A stretch of 64,000 nt of DNA from positions 16,128 through 80,127 of the forward strand of contig NZ_FNOY01000008.1 of assembly GCF_900107165.1 (NCBI RefSeq). The letters run 5' to 3'. Of the stretch, positions 16,979 to 31,949 are shown piece after piece. Position numbers and translations under genes: made by a program. Numbering within the stretch: the first letter of the stretch is position 1; the number at the start of each line of letters is the position of its first letter. This DNA is from Nitrosomonas halophila. Lineage in GTDB: Bacteria; Pseudomonadota; Gammaproteobacteria; Burkholderiales; Nitrosomonadaceae. The notes beneath the pieces were generated by a model, which was given only the letters and a program-made list of their open reading frames with translations, searched no databases and had not been told where the DNA came from.

Positions 16979-18100
16979 ATGAAATTAACTATAACTGATA
17001 AAGACTTGCTGCTTAAACCCCTGCAAGTGGTAAGCGGTATTGTGGAGCGCAGGCATACGCTGCCCATTCTCTCTAATGTGTTGATTGAAATCGGCAACGG
17101 GAAACTGACCTATGTCACGACCGATTTGGAAATCGAAGCCGAAGCCGTTCGCTACAGTCCCGACTTTGAAAACCAGGAAGTCCTGAGAACGACTGTTTCT
17201 GTCAGAAAATTTCTGGATATTCTGCGCGCATTACCTAGTGATACCTATGTTGAACTGACAAAGTCGGAAAACCGTCTGCAAATTGTTTCCGGTAAAAGCC
17301 GTTTCAATTTACAGCTGCTTCCCGCCGAGGATTTTCCGCGCATGCTCAAGGAAGACGAGCCCGACGGAATCAGCTACACCCTGACACAACAGGTTTTCAA
17401 AAAACATCTGCAACGCGTGCAGCATGCGATGGCGCAGCAGGATCTCCGTTATTATTTGAACGGGCTGCTATTGCTAATTGAACAAGACCGATTAACGATG
17501 GTTGCTACCGATACCCATCGTTTAGCGCTGACATTCATCCCTCTGGAGAACCCGTTTGATAACTCCGAGACTATTGTCCCGCGCAAAACGGTCCTGGAAT
17601 TGGCCAAACAGCTGGAAGACAGTGAAAAACCGGTAACAATCGAAGTATTTCCCAAAAAAATCTGCTTCCGCTTCTCGGATGCCATGCTGATATCCAAGGT
17701 CATCGCTGGAAAATTCATTGATTTCAGCCGTGCCCTGCCGGAAGACAGAACCTATCAGTTCAGTGTCAACCGGTTAAAATTGCTGCATGCATTGCAACGG
17801 ATTGCAATTATCTCCAATACCAATGATTTATTTCGAAGCGTTCGCCTGAATATCGCAAATAACAAAATATCGATCTCAGCCCAAAACAACGAACAGGAAG
17901 AAGCACAGGAAGAAGTCGAAATCAACTATGATCAGACAGCCATCGATGCCAGTTTCAATATCACCTATTTGATTGAAGTGTTAAACAATCTGGATAGCGA
18001 CAATATCAGCTGCTCATTTGAAAGTCTGCGAAGTGGTATATTGATCACCCTACCCGATGATGAACGGTTCAAGCATATTTTGATGCCGATGCGCGAGTAA
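16979..18100 (+). CDS. dnaN: DNA polymerase III beta sliding clamp
   Basis: Ring-forming processivity clamp. The 373-residue chain reads MKLTITDKDLLLKPLQVVSG at the start, contains RRHTLPILSNVLIEI and ATDTHRLALT, and ends with the conserved ILMPMR C-terminal tail that contributes to the partner-binding cleft. Length and gene order (dnaA-dnaN-gyrB) are standard. No recF gene lies between dnaN and gyrB, as is common in betaproteobacteria. The start ATG follows directly on oriC module 2 with no obvious Shine-Dalgarno in the AT-rich leader. Confidence 0.97.
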   Translation: MKLTITDKDLLLKPLQVVSGIVERRHTLPILSNVLIEIGNGKLTYVTTDLEIEAEAVRYSPDFENQEVLRTTVSVRKFLDILRALPSDTYVELTKSENRLQIVSGKSRFNLQLLPAEDFPRMLKEDEPDGISYTLTQQVFKKHLQRVQHAMAQQDLRYYLNGLLLLIEQDRLTMVATDTHRLALTFIPLENPFDNSETIVPRKTVLELAKQLEDSEKPVTIEVFPKKICFRFSDAMLISKVIAGKFIDFSRALPEDRTYQFSVNRLKLLHALQRIAIISNTNDLFRSVRLNIANNKISISAQNNEQEEAQEEVEINYDQTAIDASFNITYLIEVLNNLDSDNISCSFESLRSGILITLPDDERFKHILMPMRE

Positions 18101-18152
18101 TCAAATATATGCTGGTTAAAAACCGTTTCTCCACCATATTTTAATAAAGTGA

Positions 18153-20588
<2,436 letters not shown>

Positions 20589-20726
20589 GCAGCCACTGGC
20601 TGGTTCAGGTTTTCTGAACCGGTCAAGCACACCAGCATGGGCGTTCGTGGGACGTGGAACGATCGAAGAAATGGTTCTGTCACATGGAACGACGACGAAT
20701 GTCAGTGTTAATTGCTTGTTTACCTG

Positions 20727-21197
20727 ATGGATATGCTTACCGAATCTACTAAACAAACAGATCGTACTCAAATCAATATTCATGTACTGCAGTTGCATCA
20801 CTCGCCGCTCATGCGCTGGTTGTACTTGAGTATTGGCATGAGTGCATTGGTGGCGGGAATATTGGGGATATTTCTGCCAATATTGCCCACTACCCCGTTT
20901 ATTTTGCTGGCCGCTGCTTGCTTTGCGCGCAGCTCGGAGCGTTTTCACGATTTCCTGCTCAACCACCGCATCGCCGGGCCCATCATACGCGAATGGTGCG
21001 AGCATCGCAGCATGCCGCGCCAAGCCAAGCGCTGGGCGTATTTATTGATGTCCCTGTCCTTTGGCAGTTCCATTCTGATTGTGCCTTCCTGGTGGCTCAA
21101 GGGTATGTTGCTATCGATTGCAATAGTATTGGCAATTTTGATCTGGCGTGTTCCCGTCAGGGATCAAGCCGCAAACCCTCAACAAAAAGTGCCATAA
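20727..21197 (+). CDS. YbaN/DUF454-family inner membrane protein
   Basis: Small membrane protein of unknown function. After a 30-residue polar leader it has LSIGMSALVAGILGIFLPILPTTPFILLA as a long hydrophobic segment containing the conserved LPxxPTTPF motif of DUF454, then CFARSSERFHDFLLNH and two more hydrophobic helices near the C-terminus. The frame extends to a TTG at 20712; the ATG at 20727 is preferred. It stands alone between gyrB and the Mrp operon, with a 7-bp stem hairpin (20602-20620) just after gyrB. Confidence 0.85.
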   Translation: MDMLTESTKQTDRTQINIHVLQLHHSPLMRWLYLSIGMSALVAGILGIFLPILPTTPFILLAAACFARSSERFHDFLLNHRIAGPIIREWCEHRSMPRQAKRWAYLLMSLSFGSSILIVPSWWLKGMLLSIAIVLAILIWRVPVRDQAANPQQKVP

Positions 21198-21241
21198 TAA
21201 CGGCCCCGTGAATGAAACAAGAACAATAAAATTGTAATCGT

Positions 21242-24048
<2,807 letters not shown>

Positions 24049-24049
<1 letters not shown>

Positions 24050-24378
24050 TGGAAGCGATTATCTCTCTCATAATTGGGGTGCTGACCGCCTGCGGTGTGT
24101 ATCTTTCTCTACGCGGGCGCACCTTCCCGGTCGTTTTGGGCCTGACACTACTTTCCTACGCAGCCAATTTGTTCCTGTTGGCCATGGGCAGGCTTACGAT
24201 CGGTGCACCGCCAATCATCACCGAAACAGCTGATGGCTATGCCGATCCAATTCCACAAGCACTGGTTCTCACGGCGATCGTGATCAGCTTCGCCATGACG
24301 GCATTCGTGATCGTGCTGGCGCTCAAGACCTTCAAGGAAATGGGTAATGATCATGTCGATGGAATCCACAAACCATGA
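24049..24378 (+). CDS. mrpC: Mrp antiporter subunit C
   Basis: 109-residue NuoK-like membrane subunit with three hydrophobic helices. Typical segments are GVLTACGVYLSLRGRTFPVV, GLTLLSYAANLFLLAMG and DPIPQALVLTAIVISFAMTA, the latter containing the conserved PQALVLTAIVI of MnhC. It overlaps mrpA by one base (TGATG) and mrpD by four bases (ATGA). Confidence 0.95.
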
Positions 24379-25898
24379 CGACACATCTGGTCATTACTGC
24401 GGTTTTACTGCCATTGCTAACCGGCGTGGGGTTGCTATTGCTGCGCCAACAGCCTCCTTTTCTGCAACGGGCTGTGAGCATCGGTTCGGTATTTATTCAG
24501 GTTATTCTGGTATGCCAATTGCTCGCACTGGTCAATCAGGGCGATATTCTCACTTATTCTCTCGGTAATTGGGCCGCGCCGTTTGGAATTGTGCTGGTGG
24601 CCGATCGGCTGGCCATCTGGATGTTATTGATCACAGCGCTGATTGCGCTGTTTTCCCTGCTTTATGCCTTGCTCGATGTCGATAAGGCCGGCCGGCATTT
24701 CCATGTGCTGTTTCAATTGCAGTTGTTCGGCCTGAATGGCGCTTTTCTGACAGGAGATTTGTTTAACCTGTTCGTATTTTTCGAAATTCTGTTGATCGCT
24801 TCCTACAGTTTGTTGCTGCATGGCGGTGGACGATTGCGCACCAAGGCGGGTTTGCATTTCGTGGTGATCAATCTGGTCGGCTCAACCTTGTTCCTGTTCG
24901 CCGTCGGCATACTCTACGGCATCCTGGGAACACTCAACATGGCTGATTTGGCCCTCAAGGTGGCTGCCTTGCCGGCTGAACATGTGCCGTTGATCAAGGT
25001 GGCAGGTTTGTTGCTGTTTGGTGTATTCGCACTCAAGGCGGCACTGGTTCCGCTTTATTTATGGCTGCCGAATGCCTATGCACAGACTTCGGCGCCGGTT
25101 GCGGCCTTGTTCGCGATCATGACCAAGGTCGGTGCTTACAGCATACTGCGCGTGTATTCGCTCATTTTTGGGGCCGAGGCAGGGTTGGCCGCTAACCTGA
25201 TCGAACCATGGTTGCTGCCGCTGGCATTGCTGACACTGGTGATCGGGATGCTCGGAGTTGTTGCCAGCACAGGTTTACGTCAACAGACAGCTTATCTGGT
25301 GATCGCTTCGGTCGGCACCCTGTTGACTGCCATCGGCTTGAATACGCAGGCCGGTATTGTGGCAGGCTTGTATTACTTGCCGCATTCCACGTTTGCCGCG
25401 GCCGCTTGCTTTTTGCTGGCGAATACCATCGCAGTCCGGCGGGGCGAGTTTATCGACCGTTTTGAATCCGGACCGTCCCTCCCTCATGCGCGCTTGATAG
25501 GCGGATTGTTTTTCATGACAGCCGTTCTGCTGGCGGGATTACCGCCACTGTCCGGCTTTATCGGCAAATTCATGATACTGAAGGCCGCCTTGGCGCATCC
25601 GCAGCTGGTCTGGATCATGGGGATCGTATTGACGACCAGTTTGCTTGCATTGATAGCGTTGGCCCGCAGCGGCAGCCTGCTGTTCTATAAAGTGCAGACG
25701 GTACGGGGCCAGGCGGAGTCTGCCGTACCTGTCCCGATCACGCGGGAAGTGTTGCCGATCGCTGGTTTATTGGCACTCTGTGTGGTGTTGGTGGTTTGGG
25801 CTGGACCGGTTACCGGATTTCTCCAGCTGACCGCCGAGCAATTGCTGGAGCCGTCTTTCTACATACAGGCGGTCATGACTCTGGAGAAAACACCCTGA
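24375..25898 (+). CDS. mrpD: Mrp antiporter subunit D
   Basis: 507-residue NuoN/NuoM-like proton-pumping subunit with about 14 membrane segments. Diagnostic stretches are LTGDLFNLFVFFEILLIASY, LKAALVPLYLWLPNAYAQTS with the functional Lys, and PVAALFAIMTKVGAYSILR. Together with subunit A it forms the ion-translocating core. Its start overlaps mrpC and its TGA overlaps the ATG of mrpE. Confidence 0.95.
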   Translation: MTTHLVITAVLLPLLTGVGLLLLRQQPPFLQRAVSIGSVFIQVILVCQLLALVNQGDILTYSLGNWAAPFGIVLVADRLAIWMLLITALIALFSLLYALLDVDKAGRHFHVLFQLQLFGLNGAFLTGDLFNLFVFFEILLIASYSLLLHGGGRLRTKAGLHFVVINLVGSTLFLFAVGILYGILGTLNMADLALKVAALPAEHVPLIKVAGLLLFGVFALKAALVPLYLWLPNAYAQTSAPVAALFAIMTKVGAYSILRVYSLIFGAEAGLAANLIEPWLLPLALLTLVIGMLGVVASTGLRQQTAYLVIASVGTLLTAIGLNTQAGIVAGLYYLPHSTFAAAACFLLANTIAVRRGEFIDRFESGPSLPHARLIGGLFFMTAVLLAGLPPLSGFIGKFMILKAALAHPQLVWIMGIVLTTSLLALIALARSGSLLFYKVQTVRGQAESAVPVPITREVLPIAGLLALCVVLVVWAGPVTGFLQLTAEQLLEPSFYIQAVMTLEKTP

Positions 25899-26389
25899 TG
25901 CGACGCTTATTGCCCCATCCCTTGCTGACACCGGTTTTGACCCTGATCTGGTTATTGCTGGTCAATAGCCTGGAAGCCGGTCAAATCGTACTCGGCCTGT
26001 TTCTTGGCTGGGTATTGCCGGTGCTGACGCTGCAGTTCTGGCCGGAACAGGTGCGGATATACAAACCAATGCTGCTGATGCGTTTCCTGGGTATTTTCCT
26101 GCTGGATATCGTGCTGGCGAACTTCACCGTTGCGCGTTTGATTTTGGGCAGGCCGGAGCGGCTGCAACCGGTGTTTGTCAATGTTCCGTTGGATGTCAAA
26201 TCCGATCTGGCAATCAGTTTTCTGGCCAATGTCATTTCCTTGACGCCCGGCACGGTCTCGTCCCGCGTTTCTCCCGATCATCGCTACCTGCTCGTGCATG
26301 CGCTGAATGAGACCGATACCGAAGCGCTGGTGGCAACGATCAAATCACGTTATGAAGCCCCGTTGAAGGAGATATTTGAACCATGTTGA
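25898..26389 (+). CDS. mrpE: Mrp antiporter subunit E
   Basis: 163-residue membrane subunit. The start ATG at 25898 overlaps the mrpD stop as TGATG; the longer open frame from 25796 is only read-through of mrpD. Segments LLPHPLLTPVLTLIWLLLVN, LGLFLGWVLPVLTL and the conserved C-terminal NVISLTPGTVSSRVSPD and LLVHALNETD identify MnhE. It overlaps mrpF by seven bases. Confidence 0.93.
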   Translation: MRRLLPHPLLTPVLTLIWLLLVNSLEAGQIVLGLFLGWVLPVLTLQFWPEQVRIYKPMLLMRFLGIFLLDIVLANFTVARLILGRPERLQPVFVNVPLDVKSDLAISFLANVISLTPGTVSSRVSPDHRYLLVHALNETDTEALVATIKSRYEAPLKEIFEPC

Positions 26390-26652
26390 ATATAGCCGTG
26401 GTGATTGCACTCACCCTGGTGAGCGCGGCAGTGGCGCTCAGTTTCTGGCGACTGCTGCGTGGCCCGAGTCTGCCCGATCGTATTCTGGCGCTGGATACGC
26501 TGTATGTGAATACCATCGCCTTGCTGATCCTGCTCGGGATACATTTGACCAGTCCATTATATTTTGAAGCGGCGCTGCTGATCGCCGTCATGGGTTTTGT
26601 CGGCACGGTGGCGGCCTGCAAATATTTGCTGCGCGGCGACATCATAGAATAA
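26383..26652 (+). CDS. mrpF: Mrp antiporter subunit F
   Basis: 89-residue protein with three membrane helices. The loop WRLLRGPSLPDRILALDTLY is the hallmark of MnhF. Overlaps the end of mrpE and is 3 bp from mrpG, consistent with one transcript. Confidence 0.93.
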   Translation: MLNIAVVIALTLVSAAVALSFWRLLRGPSLPDRILALDTLYVNTIALLILLGIHLTSPLYFEAALLIAVMGFVGTVAACKYLLRGDIIE

Positions 26653-26655
26653 GCC

Positions 26656-27015
26656 ATGCTGGAATTTCTTATTTCACTGCTGATTGTGACGGGTGCTGTG
26701 TTCGCCTTTATCGGTTCCCTGGGTCTGGCCCGTCTCAAGGATTTCTACACCCGCTTGCATGGTCCGACCAAAGCAACCACCTTAGGGGTGGGCTGCTTGT
26801 TGATCGCATCGGCCTTGCATTTCAGCATCATCGAACAAAGCGCCAGTTTGCACGAAGTGTTGGTGACTTTGTTTTTGTTCATGACGGCTCCTGTAAGTGC
26901 TCATATGCTGGCCAAGGCGGCGCTTCATCTCGGGCTGAAATCGCTGGCGAAACTGCCCGATGCAACAATGGCCAACCGTTCCATGTCGCCCAGACACAAG
27001 CAAACCAGGCAATAG
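26656..27015 (+). CDS. mrpG: Mrp antiporter subunit G
   Basis: 119-residue last subunit of the antiporter. The signature GSLGLARLKDFYTRLHGPTK followed by TTLGVGCLLIASALHF is that of MnhG. The hydrophilic tail of about 30 residues is longer than in many homologues. It completes a seven-function operon (A+B fused, C-G) for Na+ and pH homeostasis. Confidence 0.93.
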   Translation: MLEFLISLLIVTGAVFAFIGSLGLARLKDFYTRLHGPTKATTLGVGCLLIASALHFSIIEQSASLHEVLVTLFLFMTAPVSAHMLAKAALHLGLKSLAKLPDATMANRSMSPRHKQTRQ

Positions 27016-27027
27016 CCAGATCCAGAC

Positions 27028-27762
27028 GTGGAAAAAGTTCGCTTGTCCAAGCTGATGGCTAGCAAAGGATTGTGTTCGCGCCGTGAAGCGGATCGTTATA
27101 TCGAACAAGGCTGGGTTTGCGTGGATGGCCAGCCGGTGAGCGAGCTCGGCATCAAGATCTACCCTTCGCAAACGATTACCCTTAATCATGCTGCAATGAC
27201 CAGGCAAAACCAGCTGGTCACCATTTTACTCAACAAACCCATAGGCTATGTATCGGGACAGCCGGAACCGGGTTACCGGCCGGCTGCCGGTCTCATCAGT
27301 GCCGCATCGCGTTATCATCTCGACCGCTCTCCACTCCGCTTCAGTCTGCAGCATCTCAAGCACCTGGCGCCGGCCGGGCGGCTGGATATCGATTCGCAAG
27401 GCTTGCTGGTATTGACTCAGGATGGCCGAATCGCCCGCCAATTGATCGGCGAGCATTCCCAGATCGAAAAGGAATATCTGGTAAGAGTGGCCGGTAACCT
27501 TACCGTGGAAGGCTTGGCCTTGCTCAATCATGGTTTACAGCTCGACGGCCGGCCGCTCAAGCCAGCAAAGGTCAGCCGCTTGAACCGCGATCAATTACAG
27601 TTTGTGTTGCGGGAGGGTAAGAAACGCCAGATCCGGCGCATGTGCGAGCTGGTGGGTTTGCAGGTGACCGGACTCAAGCGGGTTCGTATCGGCCGCATCA
27701 GATTGGCCGATTTGCCCCAAGGCAAATGGCGTTATTTGGGCCAGGAGGAATCGTTCACGTGA
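27028..27762 (+). CDS. RluF/RsuA-family pseudouridine synthase
   Basis: Modifies a uridine in ribosomal RNA. The N-terminal S4 RNA-binding domain is [22 protein letters not shown]; the catalytic motif is [20 protein letters not shown] with the nucleophilic Asp in GRLD; EKEYLV and [17 protein letters not shown] are the other family blocks. The [10 protein letters not shown] loop and 244-residue length fit RluF (23S rRNA) best, though RluB/E or RsuA types cannot be excluded. The start is GTG, 12 bp after mrpG. Confidence 0.88.
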   Translation: MEKVRLSKLMASKGLCSRREADRYIEQGWVCVDGQPVSELGIKIYPSQTITLNHAAMTRQNQLVTILLNKPIGYVSGQPEPGYRPAAGLISAASRYHLDRSPLRFSLQHLKHLAPAGRLDIDSQGLLVLTQDGRIARQLIGEHSQIEKEYLVRVAGNLTVEGLALLNHGLQLDGRPLKPAKVSRLNRDQLQFVLREGKKRQIRRMCELVGLQVTGLKRVRIGRIRLADLPQGKWRYLGQEESFT

Positions 27763-27861
27763 TTTATCAGTATTGCCTTGGCTGGCGCGTCTATGCGAGG
27801 CTGGTGGATGCGATAGGTGCGGTCACTTTGAAGTATACGGGCTGATTGTGAGCTATATGTC

Positions 27862-28944
27862 ATGAGCCAGGCATTTGCCGGCAGATTGATTAGGTGGCAG
27901 CTTGAGCATGGTCGGCATGGGCTGCCCTGGCAGGGCACCAGCGATCCTTATGCGATCTGGGTATCGGAAGTGATGTTGCAACAAACGCAAGTGTTGACAG
28001 TCATTCCTTATTATCAGCAGTTTATGCGAGCGTTTCCGGATGTGTCATCTTTGGCCCAGGCGCCACTTGAGAGAGTGCTCGCCTTGTGGAGTGGTCTGGG
28101 CTATTACTCGCGCGCGCGTCACTTGCACCGCTCTGCCCAGCTGCTGTTGGAAGACTATGGTGGTGAGTTTCCCCATGACAGGACAGTGCTGCAACGGCTG
28201 CCGGGGATAGGCCGTTCGACTGCGGCGGCGATTGCCGCATTTGCATTTGGTGAGTGTTGCACTATTCTTGATGGCAATGTCAAGCGGATACTCGCGCGTT
28301 ATTTTGGCATTCGCGGCTATCCGGGGGAACGCGCGATCGAGGCGCAGCTATGGCAAACGGCGGAGCGCCTGTTGCCGCAGGGGCCTGATAGCAAAACGAT
28401 GGCGAGCTATACCCAGGCGCTCATGGACTTGGGTGCGCTGGTATGCACGCGCGCCCGGCCGCGTTGTCAACTTTGCCCATTGCAATCCGATTGCGTTGCT
28501 TACAGGCATGATCAGACTGCGGTGTTGCCAACGCCCAAACCCAGAAAGTCGTTGCCTGTCAAGGCAGCTGCGCATTTGATTGTCATCGACCACAACCGGA
28601 TTTTTCTTGAAAAGCGGCCGCCATCTGGTATTTGGGGGGGGTTATGGTGCTTTCCTGAATTGGCAGTCGATCAGGACAGCATCGATTATTGTGCGCGCAA
28701 TATCAATTTGCGTGTGTCGAAAGTTACCGAGCTGCCGTGTTTGAATCATGGTTTTACGCATTTTAAACTGTGCATTTATCCCCAGCTTCTGCGGCTGGTT
28801 ATGCCCGGGCCGTCATGCGCAGCGCCCGATCGAACCTGGGTGACGATTGAAGAGGCAAGGGAGCTCGCTATCCCTGTGCCTGTCAAAAAACTATTGTCCA
28901 TCACCGAAACAGTATTTCAATCTTGCAATCATGTCTCACAGTAG
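27862..28944 (+). CDS. mutY: Adenine DNA glycosylase MutY
   Basis: Removes adenine mispaired with 8-oxoguanine. The catalytic Glu is in SEVMLQQTQV, the helix-hairpin-helix is LQRLPGIGRSTAAAIAAFAF, the catalytic Asp is in ILDGNVKRILAR, and four Cys (CTRARPRCQLCPLQSDC) bind the 4Fe-4S cluster. The C-terminal third is the MutT-like domain that senses 8-oxoG, with KRPPSGIWGGLWCFPE. At 360 residues it is full length. Its end overlaps the cyclo-ligase start by 14 bases. Confidence 0.96.
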   Translation: MSQAFAGRLIRWQLEHGRHGLPWQGTSDPYAIWVSEVMLQQTQVLTVIPYYQQFMRAFPDVSSLAQAPLERVLALWSGLGYYSRARHLHRSAQLLLEDYGGEFPHDRTVLQRLPGIGRSTAAAIAAFAFGECCTILDGNVKRILARYFGIRGYPGERAIEAQLWQTAERLLPQGPDSKTMASYTQALMDLGALVCTRARPRCQLCPLQSDCVAYRHDQTAVLPTPKPRKSLPVKAAAHLIVIDHNRIFLEKRPPSGIWGGLWCFPELAVDQDSIDYCARNINLRVSKVTELPCLNHGFTHFKLCIYPQLLRLVMPGPSCAAPDRTWVTIEEARELAIPVPVKKLLSITETVFQSCNHVSQ

Positions 28945-29566
28945 CGCGCATCAGGATTGGAAGCAGCAGCAGCGTATACGCTTGCGCCAATTGCGCCGGC
29001 AGATAACGGAGGCACAACGCAGCCGCTGGAGTGCATCCATCACGAATGCGCTCACACAAGGTTTCCCGATGCTGGCTCGCCAGCGAATAGGTTTTTATTG
29101 GCCGCATAAAGGTGAATATGACCCTTTGCCCGCCATGTACTTTTTTAGAATTCAAGGCGCCCAGCTCGCCCTGCCGGAAGTCGTTGCAAAATGTCAACCG
29201 CTCAGGTTCATCGAATGGTGGCCCGGGGCACCCATGAAAAAGGATGCGTATGGTATACCAGTGCCCGACAATACCGATGAAATAGCAATAAATGCCGTGA
29301 TTATTCCGATTCTTGGATTTGACGGACAGGGCTATCGGCTCGGCTATGGCAGTGGTTATTTCGATCGCACGCTGGCCGCCATGAATCCACGCCCACTGAG
29401 TATTGGAGTGGCGTTTGAGATTCTCAGGTTACCGACCATACATCCGCAACAATACGATATTGCAATGGATTATGTTGTAACCGAGCAGTCTATTTTTTAC
29501 CGTGCCGACCATGGCCTGCAGCCGCTATCGATAACGGATTGTGCGCTCAGAAATGCCGCAAGGTAA
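28931..29566 (+). CDS. 5-formyltetrahydrofolate cyclo-ligase
   Basis: Converts 5-formyl-THF to 5,10-methenyl-THF using ATP. Motifs are the basic N-terminal helix RIRLRQLRRQIT, IGFYWPHKGEYD, the conserved IPILGFDGQGYRLGYGSGYFDRTL and VAFEILRLPTIHPQQYD. The ATG at 28931 inside the end of mutY is chosen; an upstream extension to 28847 only overlaps mutY. 211 residues. Confidence 0.94.
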   Translation: MSHSSAHQDWKQQQRIRLRQLRRQITEAQRSRWSASITNALTQGFPMLARQRIGFYWPHKGEYDPLPAMYFFRIQGAQLALPEVVAKCQPLRFIEWWPGAPMKKDAYGIPVPDNTDEIAINAVIIPILGFDGQGYRLGYGSGYFDRTLAAMNPRPLSIGVAFEILRLPTIHPQQYDIAMDYVVTEQSIFYRADHGLQPLSITDCALRNAAR

Positions 29567-29618
29567 ACCATGCTCTCCACAACCAGCAGGGGATGCAAAC
29601 CGGTAAAGACAAATGCCG

Positions 29619-30236
29619 CTATTCAGGGTCACCCCAGCGCGGCATCAAGTGATGTACAACGCCAAGATGATCGAGTATGCGCGCGACAACGAAATCGACG
29701 ATATCCTGAATGGTCTGGGGATGATAATAAAACCCGGGATTGGGAGGGAGAATGACTGCACCGCACTGCGCCAGTTTCAACATGTTTTCCAGATGAATGA
29801 TGGAAAAGGGCATTTCGCGGGGTACTATAACCAGCTTGCGCTGTTCTTTTAGCATCACGTCGGCAGCGCGTTCGATCAGCTTTTGGCTTTGGCCGGTTGC
29901 CACTGCCGACAAAGTGCCCATGGTACAGGGACAGATCACCATCGCATCGGCTGGATTGGAGCCGGATGCAACCGGCGCAAACCATTCTTCCCGGCCAAAT
30001 ACCTTGAGCAGTCCTGGTTCAGCCTTGAAATATCCGGTCAAAAATGCTTCGGCTTCTTTCGGGCGGGAGGACAGTGTCAGCCCCATTTCTTGTTGCGCGA
30101 CGATTTGGGCGGCCTGTGAATATAGCAAATAGATCCTGTGCCGCAGTTGCAGCAAAATTTCCAGTAAGCGGATGCCATAGGGCATGCCGGATGCGCCCGT
30201 TAAGGCGACGGTGATAATTTTTTCTGGATGGCTCAT
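29619..30236 (-). CDS. ubiX: Flavin prenyltransferase UbiX
   Basis: Makes prenylated FMN, the cofactor of the ubiquinone-pathway decarboxylase UbiD. It starts ITVALTGASGMPYGIRLLEIL (flavin-binding), has PCTMGTLSAVATGQSQKLIERAADV, and ends with the conserved PREMPFSIIHLENMLKLAQCGAVILPPNPGFY and DFVVARILDHLG. Length 205 residues, typical. It lies 63 bp downstream of hprK on the same strand. Confidence 0.95.
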   Translation of the reverse strand: MSHPEKIITVALTGASGMPYGIRLLEILLQLRHRIYLLYSQAAQIVAQQEMGLTLSSRPKEAEAFLTGYFKAEPGLLKVFGREEWFAPVASGSNPADAMVICPCTMGTLSAVATGQSQKLIERAADVMLKEQRKLVIVPREMPFSIIHLENMLKLAQCGAVILPPNPGFYYHPQTIQDIVDFVVARILDHLGVVHHLMPRWGDPE

Positions 30237-30299
30237 GGCTCAGTGGGTGGAAGGACGGTCCATACTGGAACAAGCTGCCAGTTGTAAAGGTTATAGCCC

Positions 30300-31268
30300 T
30301 TAATCTTTGGGGTCATCAAAATGTTCGGCCACATTTCCGGCCATTTCCAGTTCATGCCGGCGCACGAATTCCTGAGTGCTGTCGATTCCTCGCAGCTGCA
30401 AAATATAGTTGCGGACAGCGGCCTCGACCAGTACCGCCAGATTGCGGCCGGCTGCTACCGGAATGGTGACCTTGCGGATGCGGACATTTAGGATTTCCTC
30501 ATCGAGGTTGCTCAAAGGCAGGCGCTCAAAGGTGTTGACAAGATCGCCAGCTGTTTTTTCCAGGTGCACGATCAGTTTCATGTTCTTGCGGCGGCGAACT
30601 GCGGTTTCACCGAAAATGGTCCGGATATTCAACATTCCCAGGCCGCGTACTTCAATATAATCTCGAAGCAGTGGCGGGCAATAGCCTTCGAGCGTTTCCG
30701 GACCGATCCGGTGCAATTCAACGACATCATCCGCGACCAGCCCATGTCCGCGACTGATCAGTTCCAAAGCTAACTCGCTTTTGCCGACTCCGCTCTCTCC
30801 AGTGATCATGACACCCATCCCGAGTACATCCAGAAATACCCCATGCCGGCTGATAACCGGTGCCAGAACTCTTGCAAGATAGGAATGCAGGATCCAGATA
30901 ACTTCCGTGCTTTTACTGCTGGAATGAATCAGCGGTGTGCGGGTGTGGTGTGCGAACGTTGCGACCCTGTCCGGCACAGGCGCATCATCGGCCACGATCA
31001 GGCAACTCAGATCGCTGTTCACCAAGCGTTGCAGTGCTTTTTCGAGGGAAGGGGAATCAAGCTGATTGAGATCATTGATTGAAGCACGACTGAGCACTTG
31101 TACCCAGTTGGGATGAATCAAGTTGAAATGGCCGATCAAGCCCTGGGGAGATGCGGCGATGAGATGGTCATCGATGATTTTATGGACGGCACCAGGGGGT
31201 GTATGCCACTGCAGACCGAGTTTCTCCTCATTATCCTCGAACAGTTGGGCAACGTTAACTTGAGACAT
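30300..31268 (-). CDS. hprK: HPr kinase/phosphorylase
   Basis: Phosphorylates and dephosphorylates HPr on Ser, linking the incomplete proteobacterial PTS to regulation. Walker A lies in MITGESGVGKSELALELI, and the family signature EVRGLGMLNIRTIFGE is intact. The start at 31268 (SQVNVAQLFEDNEEKL) is preferred because it gives the usual ~320 residues; the open frame runs to 31313. It overlaps the ptsN stop by 14 bases, so the pair is coupled. Confidence 0.94.
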   Translation of the reverse strand: MSQVNVAQLFEDNEEKLGLQWHTPPGAVHKIIDDHLIAASPQGLIGHFNLIHPNWVQVLSRASINDLNQLDSPSLEKALQRLVNSDLSCLIVADDAPVPDRVATFAHHTRTPLIHSSSKSTEVIWILHSYLARVLAPVISRHGVFLDVLGMGVMITGESGVGKSELALELISRGHGLVADDVVELHRIGPETLEGYCPPLLRDYIEVRGLGMLNIRTIFGETAVRRRKNMKLIVHLEKTAGDLVNTFERLPLSNLDEEILNVRIRKVTIPVAAGRNLAVLVEAAVRNYILQLRGIDSTQEFVRRHELEMAGNVAEHFDDPKD

Positions 31269-31725
31269 GTTCGGGCGCCCAGTCAGAGATGAGCTGATGA
31301 ATCTCTTTAGCATCCCTGCTATGCAGTAATCTTTCGCGAAAGTTTTTATTGCTGAACATTTGCGCCAGTTCGCTCAGGATGAGCAGGTGCTGATCCGTTG
31401 CCTTCTCAGGTACCAGCAGGATGCAGGCGATATTGACCGGCAGGCCGTCTGGCGCATCAAACGGGATGGCTTCCTTCATTCTGACCAGTGCTACGGCTGC
31501 TTCGCGTAGTCCCTTAATTCTGCCATGAGGAATGGCGACACCTTGCCCAAGTCCGGTCGATCCGAGTTTTTCACGCGCGAACAAGCTGTCGAAAACCTGG
31601 CTGCGTGCTACATGTAAGGTGTTTTCAAACAATAAGCCGGCTTGTTCAAACACGCGTTTTTTACTGGCTACATCCAGATCAACGATGACGTTGGATTCCG
31701 GCAATAATTGGGAAATGAGATTCAT
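31255..31725 (-). CDS. ptsN: Nitrogen-regulatory PTS EIIA protein
   Basis: EIIANtr phosphoacceptor, 156 residues. The active-site His is in GVAIPHGRIKGL; LLVPEKATDQHLLILSELA is also typical. It sits between hpf and hprK, as in many betaproteobacteria, and probably regulates potassium transport or nitrogen responses by protein contact (family knowledge). Confidence 0.95.
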   Translation of the reverse strand: MNLISQLLPESNVIVDLDVASKKRVFEQAGLLFENTLHVARSQVFDSLFAREKLGSTGLGQGVAIPHGRIKGLREAAVALVRMKEAIPFDAPDGLPVNIACILLVPEKATDQHLLILSELAQMFSNKNFRERLLHSRDAKEIHQLISDWAPEHVSS

Positions 31726-31949
31726 AAATATTCAGGTCACTTAAGGAAATTCAAAGGCGTATCACTGTAGATGAAGGCAGGATTCGCTGCATCTTTTCCA
31801 TTGCTAAGTAGATGGATTCTGATTCATTCAGGGAGTTCCTGTTCGGAACTTGATGACATCATCTGCAACCCGCCTCGGGTTTTAGCGTTCGATCATGGGT
31901 TTAAATCGCTCGAGTATGGGTTGACAGATCCTGACAGGAACAGCGAGTA